45,636 nucleotides of DNA from Dietzia natronolimnaea (GCF_002289575.1 NZ_NTGA01000031.1:1-45636); one strand, 5' to 3'; counted from the stretch's first letter, positions 1 through 9,023 are shown. A program made the numbers and translations. Notes: generated from the letters alone by a model not told the origin.

Positions 1-29
1 CACGGCAGATCGCTGCGGTATCGGGTCCG

Positions 30-1313
30 TCAGCGGTGGGTGTCGACTCGTTCGATCCGGCCGCCCAGGGACCGCACCTTCTCGAGAAAGTCGGGGTAGC
101 CGCGGTCGATGTGGAACACCTCGCAGACCTCCGTCACGGCGTCTCCACACATCCCTGCGAGGACCAGGCCCGCGCCGGCGCGGATGTCACTGGCCCACAC
201 GGTGGCGGAGTCGAGTCGTTCACGCCCTCGGATCTTGGCGTGGTGACCATCGGTCTCGGCATCCACCCCCATCCGCACCATTTCCTCGACAAAGCGAAAG
301 CGTGCCTCGAAAAGGTTCTCGGTGATCACGGACGCGCCGTCCGCCACTGAGGCCAGCGCGATCGCCATCGGCTGGAGATCGGTGGGGAAACCGGGGAACG
401 GCAGGGTCCGGACATCCCGCGCCCGGGGGCGACCCTCCTGCGTGACCCGCACCCAGTCCGATCCGGTCGAGACCTGTGCCCCCGCACCGCGGAGGTTCTC
501 CAGTACCACGTGGATGAACATGGGATCGATGCCGGTGACGGTCACGTCTCCCCGTGTCATCACGGCCCCCATCGCCCAGGTGGCGGCGACGATCCGGTCC
601 CCGATCACCCGGTGGCTGACCGGGCTCAACGACTCCACGCCCTCGATGGTGATGGTGCTCGTCCCGGCCCCGCTGATCCGGGCACCCATCTTCGACAGCA
701 GGTCACAGATGTCGACGATCTCCGGCTCACGGGCGGCGTTGACCAGGGTCGAGGTCCCCCTCGCCAGGACCGCACCGAACAGGAACGTCTCGGTGGCACC
801 GACGGACGGGAACGCCAGGGTGTACCTGGCCCCCGTGAGTTCGGTGGCCTCGGCGAACAGTCGGCCGTGATCCATCCTCGTGGTGGCGCCCAGCTTCTCG
901 AGCGCCTCGCGGTGCCAGTTGAGCGGCCGATCGCCGATCGCATCACCCCCCGGCATCGCCAGTTCGGCCCGGTGGTAGCGACCGACCAGTGGACCCAGGA
1001 TGCAGACGGACGCCCTGAGCCTCTGGGCGGCCCGGTCATCGGATACGTGCCCCAGATCCGCAGGTGTGTCGATCGTGACCGTGCCGCCCGAGATCTCGAC
1101 GGTGCACCCGAGATGGCGCAACACGTCCGCCATCGCGGGCACGTCGGAGATGTCCGGGCAATTGGTCAGCGTGGTGCGCCCCTCAGCCATCAGCGCGACC
1201 GCCATCAGCTTGAGCACGCTGTTCTTCGCTCCGGAGACAGAGACCTCACCGGCCAGTCTGGTTCCGCCGGTGACGAGGAAGCTCTCCTCGCGGGACGTGG
1301 GGTTGCCGCTCAC
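30..1313 (-). CDS. murA: UDP-N-acetylglucosamine 1-carboxyvinyltransferase MurA
   Basis: First committed step of peptidoglycan synthesis in the cytoplasm: transfers enolpyruvate from PEP to UDP-GlcNAc. From the GTG at 1313 the protein is 427 aa, close to the usual 418-430 aa. It opens with the family pattern [15 protein letters not shown] (UDP-GlcNAc site, KN pair). The active-site loop reads [11 protein letters not shown], so the nucleophile that is Cys115 in E. coli is Asp here (D124, codon 942-944). The open frame extends upstream to 1466, but the GTG at 1313 is preceded by a TAAGGT -10 box 7 nt away and the frame upstream looks non-coding. The gene is divergent from the adenosyltransferase gene. 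Family assignment is certain; the start is inferred from promoter geometry. Confidence 0.96.
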   Translation of the reverse strand: MSGNPTSREESFLVTGGTRLAGEVSVSGAKNSVLKLMAVALMAEGRTTLTNCPDISDVPAMADVLRHLGCTVEISGGTVTIDTPADLGHVSDDRAAQRLRASVCILGPLVGRYHRAELAMPGGDAIGDRPLNWHREALEKLGATTRMDHGRLFAEATELTGARYTLAFPSVGATETFLFGAVLARGTSTLVNAAREPEIVDICDLLSKMGARISGAGTSTITIEGVESLSPVSHRVIGDRIVAATWAMGAVMTRGDVTVTGIDPMFIHVVLENLRGAGAQVSTGSDWVRVTQEGRPRARDVRTLPFPGFPTDLQPMAIALASVADGASVITENLFEARFRFVEEMVRMGVDAETDGHHAKIRGRERLDSATVWASDIRAGAGLVLAGMCGDAVTEVCEVFHIDRGYPDFLEKVRSLGGRIERVDTHR

Positions 1314-1320
1314 GGTGTCC

Positions 1321-1326
1321 ACCTTA
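1321..1326 (-). promoter_or_regulatory. Leaderless -10 box of murA
   Basis: On the minus strand TAAGGT is followed by 7 nt and then the GTG start at 1313. No Shine-Dalgarno leader would be present on such a transcript. Confidence 0.55.
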
Positions 1327-1434
1327 GGCGAGATCCGGGAGCGATCAGCGCAGCCCGGGTCTGCCCGGGGACGACGCGACCACTCCGGCCGGACCTGGCG
1401 ACCGTTCAGCCGGGACCGGGAGTCGGCGCGCGAG

Positions 1435-1440
1435 TAGGTT
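1435..1440 (+). promoter_or_regulatory. Leaderless -10 box of the adenosyltransferase gene
   Basis: TAGGTT is followed by 6 nt (GGCGTC) and the ATG at 1447. There is no room for a leader, which also argues against an upstream cobalamin riboswitch on this transcript. Confidence 0.55.
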
Positions 1441-1446
1441 GGCGTC

Positions 1447-2022
1447 ATGGCTGTGCATCTGACCAAGATCTATACCCGGACCGGCGACGACGGCACCACG
1501 GGGCTGTCCGATTTCTCCCGGGTGAGCAAGAACGACGCCCGACTCCACGCCTATGCCGAGTGCGACGAGGCCAATGCCGCCCTCGGGGTAGCCCTGACCT
1601 GCGGCGATCTCGACGTCCGGGTCGCGCACGTACTCCGGGTCGTGCAGAACGACCTCTTCGACGCCGGGGCCGATCTCGCCACCCCGGTGGTGGAGGCCCC
1701 CGAGTACCCCCCGCTGCGGATCGAGCAGTCCTACATCGACCGACTCGAGGGCTGGATCGACGAGTTCAACGCCGACCTTCCCGACCTGACCTCGTTCATC
1801 CTGCCCGGTGGCACCCCCGGCGCCGCGTACTTGCACGTCGCCCGGACGGTGGCAAGGCGCGCCGAGCGAGCGGCCTGGGCCGCTGCGGACGCCCATCCCG
1901 AGACCACGTCCGTATTGCCGGCGAGGTACCTCAACCGACTGTCGGACCTGCTGTTCGTGCTGGGAAGGGTGGCCAATCCAGAGGGTGACGTCCTTTGGGT
2001 CCCCGGAGGCGAGCGCGGCTGA
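1447..2022 (+). CDS. PduO-type ATP:cob(I)alamin adenosyltransferase
   Basis: Transfers the adenosyl group of ATP to cob(I)alamin to make adenosylcobalamin, the cofactor of methylmalonyl-CoA mutase and related enzymes. The 191-aa protein carries the N-terminal ATP-binding pattern [11 protein letters not shown] (residues 10-20), the acidic helix [11 protein letters not shown], and the C-terminal [15 protein letters not shown] helix typical of the PduO/CobA2 trimer. The equivalent gene (Rv1314c) also lies beside murA in M. tuberculosis. Divergent from murA with 133 bp between starts, and apparently transcribed leaderlessly. Length is normal and no key motif is missing. Confidence 0.95.
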   Translation: MAVHLTKIYTRTGDDGTTGLSDFSRVSKNDARLHAYAECDEANAALGVALTCGDLDVRVAHVLRVVQNDLFDAGADLATPVVEAPEYPPLRIEQSYIDRLEGWIDEFNADLPDLTSFILPGGTPGAAYLHVARTVARRAERAAWAAADAHPETTSVLPARYLNRLSDLLFVLGRVANPEGDVLWVPGGERG

Positions 2023-2026
2023 CGGA

Positions 2027-2094
2027 GCCGAGTTCAGGAGGACGCCGAGTGCAGGAAGTCGCCGAGTTCGAGAACACGCCGGGTCAGACGAGCC
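2027..2094. repeat. Imperfect 17-bp tandem repeat, about four units
   Basis: GCCGAG recurs at 2027, 2044 and 2061, each at an exact 17-bp step, and a degenerate unit (GCCGGG) starts at 2078. The first two units read GCCGAGTTCAGGAGGAC and GCCGAGTGCAGGAAGTC. It fills the gap between the convergent adenosyltransferase and GAF-LuxR genes, where no convincing terminator hairpin is visible. Confidence 0.8.
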
Positions 2095-2124
2095 GGAGCC
2101 CCGGACGGGCACACCGACCGTCGA

Positions 2125-3015
2125 TCAGGGCAGGACGCCCATCCTCCGCGCCGCGTTGACCGCCTCGAACCGGGTGTGCGCGTCGAGCTTGCGCATCACC
2201 GAGCGCAGGTAGCTCTTCACTGTCTCCGCGCCGATTCCCATGTCGGCGGCCGTCTCGATGTTGGTCTTCCCCTGCGCGACGCAGGCGAGGACGTCGAGTT
2301 CGCGGCGGGACAAACGAGCCGTCGGCATCTCCGGCGGCGGGGAGACCATCTCGGCGCAGATCCGTTCGAGCTCGGCCCGTACGTCCGGATCCTCGGTCCG
2401 CGAGGCCAGCATCCTCAGTCGCGCGTGGGTGTCGCGCATCCGCTCGTTGGACAGGACGTCATCCCAGCGCCCCTCCCCCGCACCCGGCCCCATGGGGGAG
2501 GCGCCACGGGCGGCGAGCGCGTCGTTGACCGCGATCTCCTGCTCGAGCGCACGCGCTGTGACCGCCATCTGGTTGAGGACCTTCTCGCCGAACCGGACCG
2601 AGGAGTGAACGCCGGCGTAGAGGACCGCTCGCACGTCCTTGCCCACCACGACCGGGATGGCCGCCATCGAGCGCAGCCCCTCGGACAGAACCGGGAGGTC
2701 GTACTCGTGGGTGATCACCCCGGCCCGCGGGTAGTCGGCCACCCCGACCGGCTTGCCGGTGGCCATGACCCGACCGCCGACGCCGGCGCCGTAGTGGACG
2801 GTGAGGTCCTTCATCGCCGAGGTGCGCATTCCGAGGGACTCGGACAGCACGAGGGTGTGGCCTTCGCCGACGACCCCGCCGATCGTCACCGGGATCCCGG
2901 TGGCCTCCCGCAGGGCCGAGATCGCGCTGCGCACGGATGCCAGATCGCGCCGTCGACGCTGCGCATCGCCCGCAGCACTCCCGGCTGCACCACGGCCGGC
3001 GTTCTCCTCGTCCAT
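2125..3015 (-). CDS. GAF-LuxR family transcriptional regulator
   Basis: Predicted cytoplasmic DNA-binding regulator of 296 aa. Residues about 30-170 look like a GAF-type sensory domain (HYGAGVGGRVMATGKPVGVADYP and the following IPVVVG core). The last 65 residues form a LuxR-type helix-turn-helix, with LSRRELDVLACVAQGKTN followed by a recognition helix containing AETVKSYL. There is no receiver domain, so input is probably a small molecule rather than phosphorylation. The ATG at 3015 is chosen for the GGGAGGAG ribosome site 5 nt upstream; the open frame runs on to 3315. Ligand and targets cannot be read from the sequence. Confidence 0.88.
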   Translation of the reverse strand: MDEENAGRGAAGSAAGDAQRRRRDLASVRSAISALREATGIPVTIGGVVGEGHTLVLSESLGMRTSAMKDLTVHYGAGVGGRVMATGKPVGVADYPRAGVITHEYDLPVLSEGLRSMAAIPVVVGKDVRAVLYAGVHSSVRFGEKVLNQMAVTARALEQEIAVNDALAARGASPMGPGAGEGRWDDVLSNERMRDTHARLRMLASRTEDPDVRAELERICAEMVSPPPEMPTARLSRRELDVLACVAQGKTNIETAADMGIGAETVKSYLRSVMRKLDAHTRFEAVNAARRMGVLP

Positions 3016-3102
3016 GAGGTCTCCTCCCACGTCCGTGACATACCCCCACCGCGAGTAGGGGACGACCCCCCGCAAGTGCCACACATCACCATCGTCAGCG
3101 TC

Positions 3103-3108
3103 ACTATA
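3103..3108 (-). promoter_or_regulatory. Candidate -10 box upstream of the GAF-LuxR regulator
   Basis: TATAGT on the minus strand would give a leader of about 80 nt that includes the GGGAGGAG ribosome site. No good -35 is seen at the standard spacing. Confidence 0.35.
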
Positions 3109-3199
3109 CGCACGTGGCCGGGCTGATGCCGACCCCAGGCGGACGCCACCGACCGACAACCCCGGGGGTGCCGTGACCGGCTTCCCAACCGGAGTGCAC

Positions 3200-4450
3200 T
3201 CAGGGAGTGAAAGCTGGATCGAATGCCTCGGGATCCTCGGGATCCGCCAGCATCGCGGCCGCTCCTGTGAGTGGTGCGGCACGCTGTTCGTCGTAGATCC
3301 ACTCCTCGACGTCACTGGAGTCCGGGTCTCCCACCAGGTACGGGTGCAGGCCCAGATCGGCGTCCGCGTCGACCGCCTCCCCCGGGGCGAGCACCGCGTC
3401 GCCGAGGAACGCGCCCACCTCGTCGTCGTCGAGATCGACGCCGATCATCACCACGCCCTCGGCGCCCTGTCCGCCCGCCCGGAGCTCGAGTCTGCGCCCC
3501 ACCAGGGCCACCTCATACCGTCGCTGACCATCGGCGGTGGACAGTGTCACCGTTCCCTTGGCGCGGTAGACGCCGGCCGGCGGCGAGGCGAGCGCGGCGA
3601 GGAACCGTCGGGGATGCAGGGGCCCGGCCGGGGTCACGGTGAGGGCCCGGTAGCCGTCGTGGAGGTGCGAGTGGTCGTGGAGATGCGAGTGGTCGTGGGT
3701 CCGGGCCCCGCCGTCCACAGGTCCCGTGCCGTCCGCCGACCCCGGGTTCCCCGCCGCCCCGGTGGCGACGGGCCGATCCGGTTCCATCCCCAGAAGCAGA
3801 CCCGTCGGCACGGCCGCCCGGACCGCGGGCAGCACGGCGACCCGGGGGGCGTGCCGGCGGATCGTCTCGCGGACCCGGTCGAAGTGCCCGCGGTCCACGA
3901 GGTCGCACTTGTTGACCACCACGAGATCAGCCTCCGCCAGATGCGCCGCCAACCTCGGGTGCCGTGCCATGGCGTCGTCGAGTCCCTCGGCGTCGACCAC
4001 CTGGACCATCCCCGCGTGCCGCACGACCTCGCGCGGCACCTCGTGGACCATCCGTGACAGGACCGCCGGCTCGGCCAGACCGCTGGCCTCGATCACCGCC
4101 AGGTCGAGCCCGTGGTCGGGTCCGGCCAGCCGGGCCAGAGCGTCGCCCAGTTCGCTCGCGTCGACCTCGCAGCAGACGCACCCGTTGGCCAACGAGATCA
4201 TGGAGTCCACACGCCCGGCGACCGAGGTGGCGTCGACGTCGATCTCGCCGAAGTCGTTGACGATCGCGGCGATCCGCAGCTCCGGCGCGCCGGACAGCAG
4301 GTGGTTGAGCAGCGTGGTCTTGCCGGCACCGAGGTAACCGGTGAGGACCACCACGGGCAGGGGCTCACCGGGGCCGCGGCGCGCGTCCGCGCTCCCGCCA
4401 CCGACCCCGGCGAGGTGCCCGTGCGTGGGCTGCTCGCTCAGCGACGCCAC
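3200..4450 (-). CDS. CobW/COG0523 family GTPase (putative metal chaperone)
   Basis: G3E-family GTPase of 416 aa thought to deliver a metal (zinc or cobalt in studied relatives) to client proteins. Visible motifs are the Walker [13 protein letters not shown] (38-49), the metal-binding GCVCC (Cys91, 93, 94), NKCD (180-183) and a His-rich linker at 251-265 with seven histidines, then the CobW C-terminal domain. The GTG at 4450 overlaps the end of the enoyl-CoA hydratase gene by 13 nt, which suggests translational coupling; the frame is open further upstream (to 4735) but there lies inside the hydratase gene. The metal and client are unknown. Confidence 0.88.
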   Translation of the reverse strand: MASLSEQPTHGHLAGVGGGSADARRGPGEPLPVVVLTGYLGAGKTTLLNHLLSGAPELRIAAIVNDFGEIDVDATSVAGRVDSMISLANGCVCCEVDASELGDALARLAGPDHGLDLAVIEASGLAEPAVLSRMVHEVPREVVRHAGMVQVVDAEGLDDAMARHPRLAAHLAEADLVVVNKCDLVDRGHFDRVRETIRRHAPRVAVLPAVRAAVPTGLLLGMEPDRPVATGAAGNPGSADGTGPVDGGARTHDHSHLHDHSHLHDGYRALTVTPAGPLHPRRFLAALASPPAGVYRAKGTVTLSTADGQRRYEVALVGRRLELRAGGQGAEGVVMIGVDLDDDEVGAFLGDAVLAPGEAVDADADLGLHPYLVGDPDSSDVEEWIYDEQRAAPLTGAAAMLADPEDPEAFDPAFTP

Positions 4451-5223
4451 TCGGGCTTCCGCTTCTCGGCGAACGCCGACATGCCCTCGGTCTGGTCGTC
4501 GGTGGCGAAGAGCGCGTAGAAGGCGTTCTGTTCGGCGAGCAGACCCTCCTCGAGCGTGGTCTCGAAGGACCGGTTGACGGCCTGCTTCGCCGCGATGGCG
4601 GTGGTCTTGCTCATCGAGGCGATCTTCGCGGCGACCTTCATTGTCTCGTCGAGCAGCTCCGCGGCCGGGACGACGCGGGTGACCAGGCCGGAGCGCTCGG
4701 CCTCGTCGGCGTCCATCTGCCGGCCGGTGAGGCACAGGTCCATGGCCTTGGCCTTGCCCACCGCGCGGGTGAGCCGCTGCGAGCCGCCCATTCCGGGGAT
4801 CACGCCCAGGGTGATCTCCGGCTGACCGAACTTCGCGTTGTCACCCGCGATGATCATGTCGCACATCATGGCCAGCTCGCAGCCTCCACCGAGGGCGAAC
4901 CCGGACACGGCCGCGATGATCGGCGTGCGAGCGGCGGTGAGTCGCTTCCAGTCGCCGAAGAACCGTTCGAGGTAGATCCCGGGGTAGCTCTTGTCCTTCA
5001 TTTCCTTGATGTCGGCGCCGGCCGCGAAGGCCTTCTCCGACCCGGTGATGACGATGCAACCGACGCCGGGGTCGGAGTCGAGACGCTCGACGGCCTCGAC
5101 GACCTCCTTCTCCATGCCACTGCTCAGGGCGTTGAGCGCCTTGGGTCGGTTGAGCGTGATGACCGCCACGCGGTCGTCGCGCTCCACCAGGATGTTCTCG
5201 AACTGCTTCTCCGTCACGGTCAT
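4438..5223 (-). CDS. Enoyl-CoA hydratase (EchA8-like)
   Basis: Crotonase-family enzyme of 261 aa, predicted to hydrate trans-2-enoyl-CoA in beta-oxidation. It has the oxyanion-hole segments AAGADIKEM (67-75) and [11 protein letters not shown] (108-118). Both catalytic glutamates are present, E116 and E136 (in [11 protein letters not shown]), so hydratase rather than pure isomerase activity is expected. A GGAG ribosome site precedes the ATG at 5223. The downstream CobW GTPase gene overlaps its last codons. Substrate chain length cannot be told from sequence. Confidence 0.95.
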   Translation of the reverse strand: MTVTEKQFENILVERDDRVAVITLNRPKALNALSSGMEKEVVEAVERLDSDPGVGCIVITGSEKAFAAGADIKEMKDKSYPGIYLERFFGDWKRLTAARTPIIAAVSGFALGGGCELAMMCDMIIAGDNAKFGQPEITLGVIPGMGGSQRLTRAVGKAKAMDLCLTGRQMDADEAERSGLVTRVVPAAELLDETMKVAAKIASMSKTTAIAAKQAVNRSFETTLEEGLLAEQNAFYALFATDDQTEGMSAFAEKRKPEWRR

Positions 5224-5293
5224 CGCGTGCTCCAGTCTGCGTCAGGGGATACTTGGACTTCCTTGTAAAAGCTCCGGGGCCGATGCTAGCCGG

Positions 5294-8200
5294 TCATCTG
5301 GCGAGCGGTCCCCCGTTCCACAGCCCCGACCGTACGGCCTCGCCGTGCTCGACCGTCGCGGTCCTCGCCTCCGGCACCAGCGGCTCGTACCGCACCAGCG
5401 AACCCCAGTCCCGCGACCAGTCGTGCTCCAGATAGGTGGGGACGGTCTCGCCGGCCAGGAGCAGCTCGATGAACCCGAGCGGCCCGCCGCCGTCCCAGGC
5501 CTGCCAGGTGTTGGTCGAACTCACCGCGAGGTCGCGATCCGGCAACACCCGGTACTCGGGCAGCTCGTGGACGCCGGCGAACTCCTCGAACGGGCGCAGG
5601 CAGGGGACGTGGAACGCCACCGCCCAGTCGGGCAGCACCGGTCGCGAGTCCCCGACCAGCTGCTGCATGGTCACCAGTTCCGGCATCCGCGGAGGGGTGA
5701 CCGCGATCCATCGCGACGGATCCGGGTCGAGGTCGCGCGCCACGAGCCGGATGGCCGTGGCGTCGGAGGGCAGCATGTCGACCGGGACCCGGAGGTTGCG
5801 CCAGGACGGCGCCGGGCCGATGTCGATGGGCAGGACGGACCCGGCCGCCACGAACTGCTCGGCGGCGGGGTCGCCGGTGCCGGTGGCGGGGGCGGGTGCG
5901 GTGGCGAACTCCACGCGGATCGCGTCCGGCGCGAACGAGCCCGCCACGGCGATCGTGATGAGCGGGTTCTCCTCGTCCCTTTCGGGGTCCCTCGCGGGGA
6001 GCCGGTACCAGTCCGTGGTGGTCTCGGCGTTGAACTGCGGGCCGGTCTGGTAGCTGCCGAGCACGGGCACGCGGGCGGGGTCGAGGCCGAAGGGCAGGGC
6101 GGCGTGACTGCCGTTGATGCCCTCGCCCGCGCGCACTCCGCCCTCGGTTCCGGCGGTGGTGGCGGTGGCGTCGGAGTCCTCACCGGTGCCCGGGGTGTCG
6201 GTGTCGACGGCCTGGGTGGCGGTGAGGTCGGTGGGAATGCCGTCGGGGACGAACTCCACCGGCAGCGCGCCCGCCTCGAGCTGGTCGCGGGGGTCACCGA
6301 CCGGGACGAGCAGTCCCGCATTGGCGTCGGGCTCGGCCAGCACCATGTCCGCGATGCCGCACGGCTTCCCGGACAGCACCCGGAGGTTCTGGAGGCCGAC
6401 CGAGTAGGCGGGGTACTGGTTGCGGACCGCCGCGGCCATGGAGGCCACGATGACGACGACGACGAGGGTCGCCGCGAGCCCCAGTGGCGCGTGCGAGACC
6501 TCGCGCAGCAGCCGGACCACGGGGCCGCCGACGGCATCGGCCGACCCGGGCCCATCGTGCCGCGCGAACGGCTCCCGGTAGTGCAGGACCAGCGCGATCA
6601 CGAGCGAGATGAGCATCAAACCGAGGAACACCGAGGAGAACGTGATGCCCGCGATCGACGGCTGGACGCCGCCCCACGGGATCCCGTAGATCGAGATGTA
6701 CCACCAGCCGTTGGTCGAGGTGAAACTCAACGCCAGGACGAAGAACACCGCGGCCAGGAAGAGCATCCGGTTGCGCAGCGACCGTGTGGCCGCCGGGAGG
6801 ACGGCCATGGTCACCAGGGCCGCCAGCGCGGCGCCGATCGTGGCGAACGCTCCGAAGTGGTGGGTCCACTTGGTGGGGTTGAGAGCCATGAACGCGATGG
6901 ACATGGCGGCCAGGCCGACGATCCGTCGGGCCGGCCCCACCGCGACACCGGGGATCCGGCCCTTGCGGAACAGGATCGCGGCGCAGGTGATCAGCGACAG
7001 GAACATCGCCAGGACCGCGAACCGTCGGGCCAGTGACCCGTCCGGGGTCGGGTTCATGAGCCACTCGTACCGCCACACCTCCTCGAACCAGCGCCCGGTG
7101 GGGCCGACGTCCCCGAGCAACGCCGAGGACTGCAGCGTGGTGACCAGGGGCTGGTCGAGGAAGATCAGGTGGAGCACGCCGAGTCCGGCGGCCAACAGCG
7201 GCGCCACAGTCGGGATCCAGCCGTCGCGCCTCGCCCGCCGGATCACCAGTAGCAACAGCGGGCGGGAGGCCGCGATGATCGCCGCGATGCAGAACGTGCC
7301 CGTGGGTGCGGCCGAGAGCGTGAGTCCACCGATAATGAAGCCGGTCGCCGCGGGCAGCAGCCTGCCGGTGGCCAGAGCCCGCTCCAGCGAAACCCAGGTG
7401 GCCAGGACTCCGAAGGCGACGATCGGCTCCGGGCGCAGACCGTTGTTGTAGGTGAGCCAGAACGCGAGGAACACCGCGGCGGTACTCCACCGGACGGCCG
7501 CCGCGCGGCGGGCGGCGATGCCCAGTCGCGGGATCACCTCGCGGGTGAGCAGGACCCAGGACGCGATGCCCAGCAGCAGTGCCGGAAGGCGCAGCCACAT
7601 GCTGCCCACCGTCAGGGAACTGATCGCCGTGTAAAGGTAGTACGGCATCCCGAACGGGGCGTACGGGGCGCCGTAGTAGCGGAACACCTCCGGCATGTAG
7701 CCACTCGAGACCGCGGCACGCGCCTCGGTGAGGATGTACCCGTCATCCGCCGTGTTGGCCCCGATGACGTGCCAGACGAGCAACGTGGCCACGACCACCA
7801 GTTCCAGGGGCCGCGGCTTCCACCAGCCGCGCGGGAGCACGCGTCGACCGACACGCCCGTCCCGCAGGTCGAGTCGGTGCAGGGCGACCAGCGCCACGAT
7901 GATGGCGAGGATCCCCCCCACGATCGCGATCTGCTTGATGACGGTCGCCTGGGTGGTGTAGCGGGAGTCGACGGTGATGTCGACGGACATGCCCTCGGGG
8001 GCCGGCCCCTGGAGGTCCGTGAACACCCCGACCACCTGGGGCCGGAGATCCTGGTCTATCCGCCCTCCGGCCTCACGGCCGTCCGACTCGAGACCGACGA
8101 ACTCCGCGGCGATCGACCCGGAGTCGGCCACGACGCGGATCACCGAGCACGCCCCGGCCGAGGCGACGGCCTCGGTGGGGGCTGACGCGACCAGCACGTT

Positions 8201-8581
8201 CCGGCTGCGCACCTCGACAGTGGGGCCGGCCACGGTGACCATGAGTGCGCGGGCACCGGCGTTCTCACCCGCCTCCCGCGGCGCGGTGGACACGAGCACC
8301 CCGTCCTCACGACCCTGGTCCCGCAACTCCCCGACCGCCGAGCACGGGACCTCGGCCACCAGGTCGAGCGGGTAGTACGCCACGAGCGGCGCCGTCACCG
8401 GGTCCAGTGTCCCGGCCTCCGGCCAGCTGATCGTCGAGGTTGTCTGGGTGACCGGGAGCAACGGGACGATGAGAGCGAGGAGGATCCCGAGCAGACCGCT
8501 GACCGCGGCGACGATCCCCCACCGGGGTCCTGTGCGGGACCTGTCCGGGGCGTCACGGACCTCGGCGGCAGTCGATGGCAT
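5294..8581 (-). CDS. Emb-family arabinosyltransferase (GT-C, GT53)
   Basis: Polytopic membrane enzyme (1095 aa) that adds arabinofuranose from decaprenyl-phospho-arabinose to arabinogalactan or lipoarabinomannan. After one N-terminal transmembrane helix comes an extracytoplasmic domain with the Emb signature TISWP, then the GT-C DD motif in TADDGYILTEAR (D279, D280). About a dozen hydrophobic segments follow, then a large soluble C-terminal carbohydrate-binding domain. Length matches EmbA/B/C (about 1100 aa). A GTG at 8590 also opens the frame, but it directly abuts a TATAGC box, so the ATG at 8581 is preferred. Which Emb paralogue this is (or a single ancestral Emb) cannot be settled here. 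Confidence 0.92.
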   Translation of the reverse strand: MPSTAAEVRDAPDRSRTGPRWGIVAAVSGLLGILLALIVPLLPVTQTTSTISWPEAGTLDPVTAPLVAYYPLDLVAEVPCSAVGELRDQGREDGVLVSTAPREAGENAGARALMVTVAGPTVEVRSRNVLVASAPTEAVASAGACSVIRVVADSGSIAAEFVGLESDGREAGGRIDQDLRPQVVGVFTDLQGPAPEGMSVDITVDSRYTTQATVIKQIAIVGGILAIIVALVALHRLDLRDGRVGRRVLPRGWWKPRPLELVVVATLLVWHVIGANTADDGYILTEARAAVSSGYMPEVFRYYGAPYAPFGMPYYLYTAISSLTVGSMWLRLPALLLGIASWVLLTREVIPRLGIAARRAAAVRWSTAAVFLAFWLTYNNGLRPEPIVAFGVLATWVSLERALATGRLLPAATGFIIGGLTLSAAPTGTFCIAAIIAASRPLLLLVIRRARRDGWIPTVAPLLAAGLGVLHLIFLDQPLVTTLQSSALLGDVGPTGRWFEEVWRYEWLMNPTPDGSLARRFAVLAMFLSLITCAAILFRKGRIPGVAVGPARRIVGLAAMSIAFMALNPTKWTHHFGAFATIGAALAALVTMAVLPAATRSLRNRMLFLAAVFFVLALSFTSTNGWWYISIYGIPWGGVQPSIAGITFSSVFLGLMLISLVIALVLHYREPFARHDGPGSADAVGGPVVRLLREVSHAPLGLAATLVVVVIVASMAAAVRNQYPAYSVGLQNLRVLSGKPCGIADMVLAEPDANAGLLVPVGDPRDQLEAGALPVEFVPDGIPTDLTATQAVDTDTPGTGEDSDATATTAGTEGGVRAGEGINGSHAALPFGLDPARVPVLGSYQTGPQFNAETTTDWYRLPARDPERDEENPLITIAVAGSFAPDAIRVEFATAPAPATGTGDPAAEQFVAAGSVLPIDIGPAPSWRNLRVPVDMLPSDATAIRLVARDLDPDPSRWIAVTPPRMPELVTMQQLVGDSRPVLPDWAVAFHVPCLRPFEEFAGVHELPEYRVLPDRDLAVSSTNTWQAWDGGGPLGFIELLLAGETVPTYLEHDWSRDWGSLVRYEPLVPEARTATVEHGEAVRSGLWNGGPLAR

Positions 8582-8590
8582 GACGTCCAC

Positions 8591-8596
8591 GCTATA
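8591..8596 (-). promoter_or_regulatory. Possible -10 box of the arabinosyltransferase gene
   Basis: TATAGC lies 9 nt before the ATG at 8581. Its last base is C rather than T, so this is weaker than the other near-leaderless boxes of the window. Confidence 0.3.
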
Positions 8597-8627
8597 ACGA
8601 GGAACGGACGTTCCCCGAAACGACGAA

Positions 8628-8654
8628 CGCGCCGGAGGGAAACCCTCCGACGCG
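8628..8654 (-). terminator. Hairpin terminator after tRNA-Phe
   Basis: A 12-bp stem (8628-8639 with 8643-8654, one G.U pair on the minus transcript) encloses a 3-nt loop. It lies 12 nt after the tRNA-Phe gene and is followed by a moderately T-rich stretch. Confidence 0.7.
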
Positions 8655-8666
8655 CTGTACTCGCTG

Positions 8667-8740
8667 TGGCCAGAGTCGGGATCGAACCGACGACCTTCCG
8701 CTTTTCAGGCGGACGCTCGTACCAACTGAGCTACCTGGCC
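8667..8740 (-). tRNA. tRNA-Phe (GAA)
   Basis: Full cloverleaf of 74 nt on the minus strand: 7-bp acceptor stem (GGCCAGG), D arm GCTCAGTTGGTACGAGC, anticodon loop CTGAAAA giving GAA, T loop TTCGATC, discriminator A. CCA is not encoded. It lies 51 nt after tRNA-Asp and is probably co-transcribed or separated by the hairpin between them. Confidence 0.97.
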
Positions 8741-8748
8741 ATAAGACC

Positions 8749-8782
8749 ACCGGCGCATCCGGTGAACACCGAATGCGCCGGT
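8749..8782 (-). terminator. Hairpin between tRNA-Asp and tRNA-Phe
   Basis: A perfect 10-bp inverted repeat (ACCGGCGCAT and ATGCGCCGGT) encloses a second short GGTG/CACC pairing. It may terminate or pace tRNA-Asp transcription, or be a processing site between the two tRNAs. Confidence 0.6.
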
Positions 8783-8791
8783 TGTCTCCTG

Positions 8792-8865
8792 CGACCCTGA
8801 CGGGACTCGAACCCGCGACCTCCGCCGTGACAGGGCGGCGCGCTAACCAACTGCGCCACAGGGCC
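8792..8865 (-). tRNA. tRNA-Asp (GTC)
   Basis: Cloverleaf of 74 nt on the minus strand: acceptor stem GGCCCTG, D arm with GTTGGTTAGC, anticodon loop CTGTCAC giving GTC, T loop TTCGAGT, discriminator G (expected for tRNA-Asp). CCA is not encoded. Confidence 0.97.
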
Positions 8866-8886
8866 GTGCGTTTCGCACGAGACAGA

Positions 8887-8916
8887 ACAGTAATCGACGC
8901 TGCCCCCCGGACGCAA
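8887..8916 (-). promoter_or_regulatory. Candidate promoter of the tRNA-Asp/tRNA-Phe unit
   Basis: On the minus strand TTGCGT and TACTGT are separated by 18 nt, about 21 nt upstream of the tRNA-Asp 5' end. A small GTGCG/CGCAC hairpin lies in the short leader. Confidence 0.45.
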
Positions 8917-8976
8917 ATCAGTAGCTCGGCGACGGTCCCGGTGCAGGTCGGCGGGGGGAACTGACCCACGAACGAC

Positions 8977-9015
8977 AGAAGTCCCGGCCACCGACGAACG
9001 GTGACCGGGACTTCT
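8977..9015 (-). terminator. Hairpin terminator after tRNA-Glu
   Basis: A 16-bp stem (8977-8992 with 9000-9015) has a single G.U pair on the minus transcript and a 7-nt loop. It starts 8 nt after the tRNA-Glu gene. Confidence 0.8.
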
Positions 9016-9023
9016 CTGCCGAG

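Noticed and set aside
1314-1446. Cobalamin riboswitch before the adenosyltransferase gene
   Set aside because: The promoter box ends 6 nt before the ATG and I see no conserved B12-box sequence; there is no leader to hold one.
4991-7036. Long open frame of 681 codons on the plus strand
   Set aside because: It is antisense to the arabinosyltransferase gene, has a biased low-complexity composition (runs of Arg, Gly, Asp, His) and no start signals; it is a GC-content shadow.
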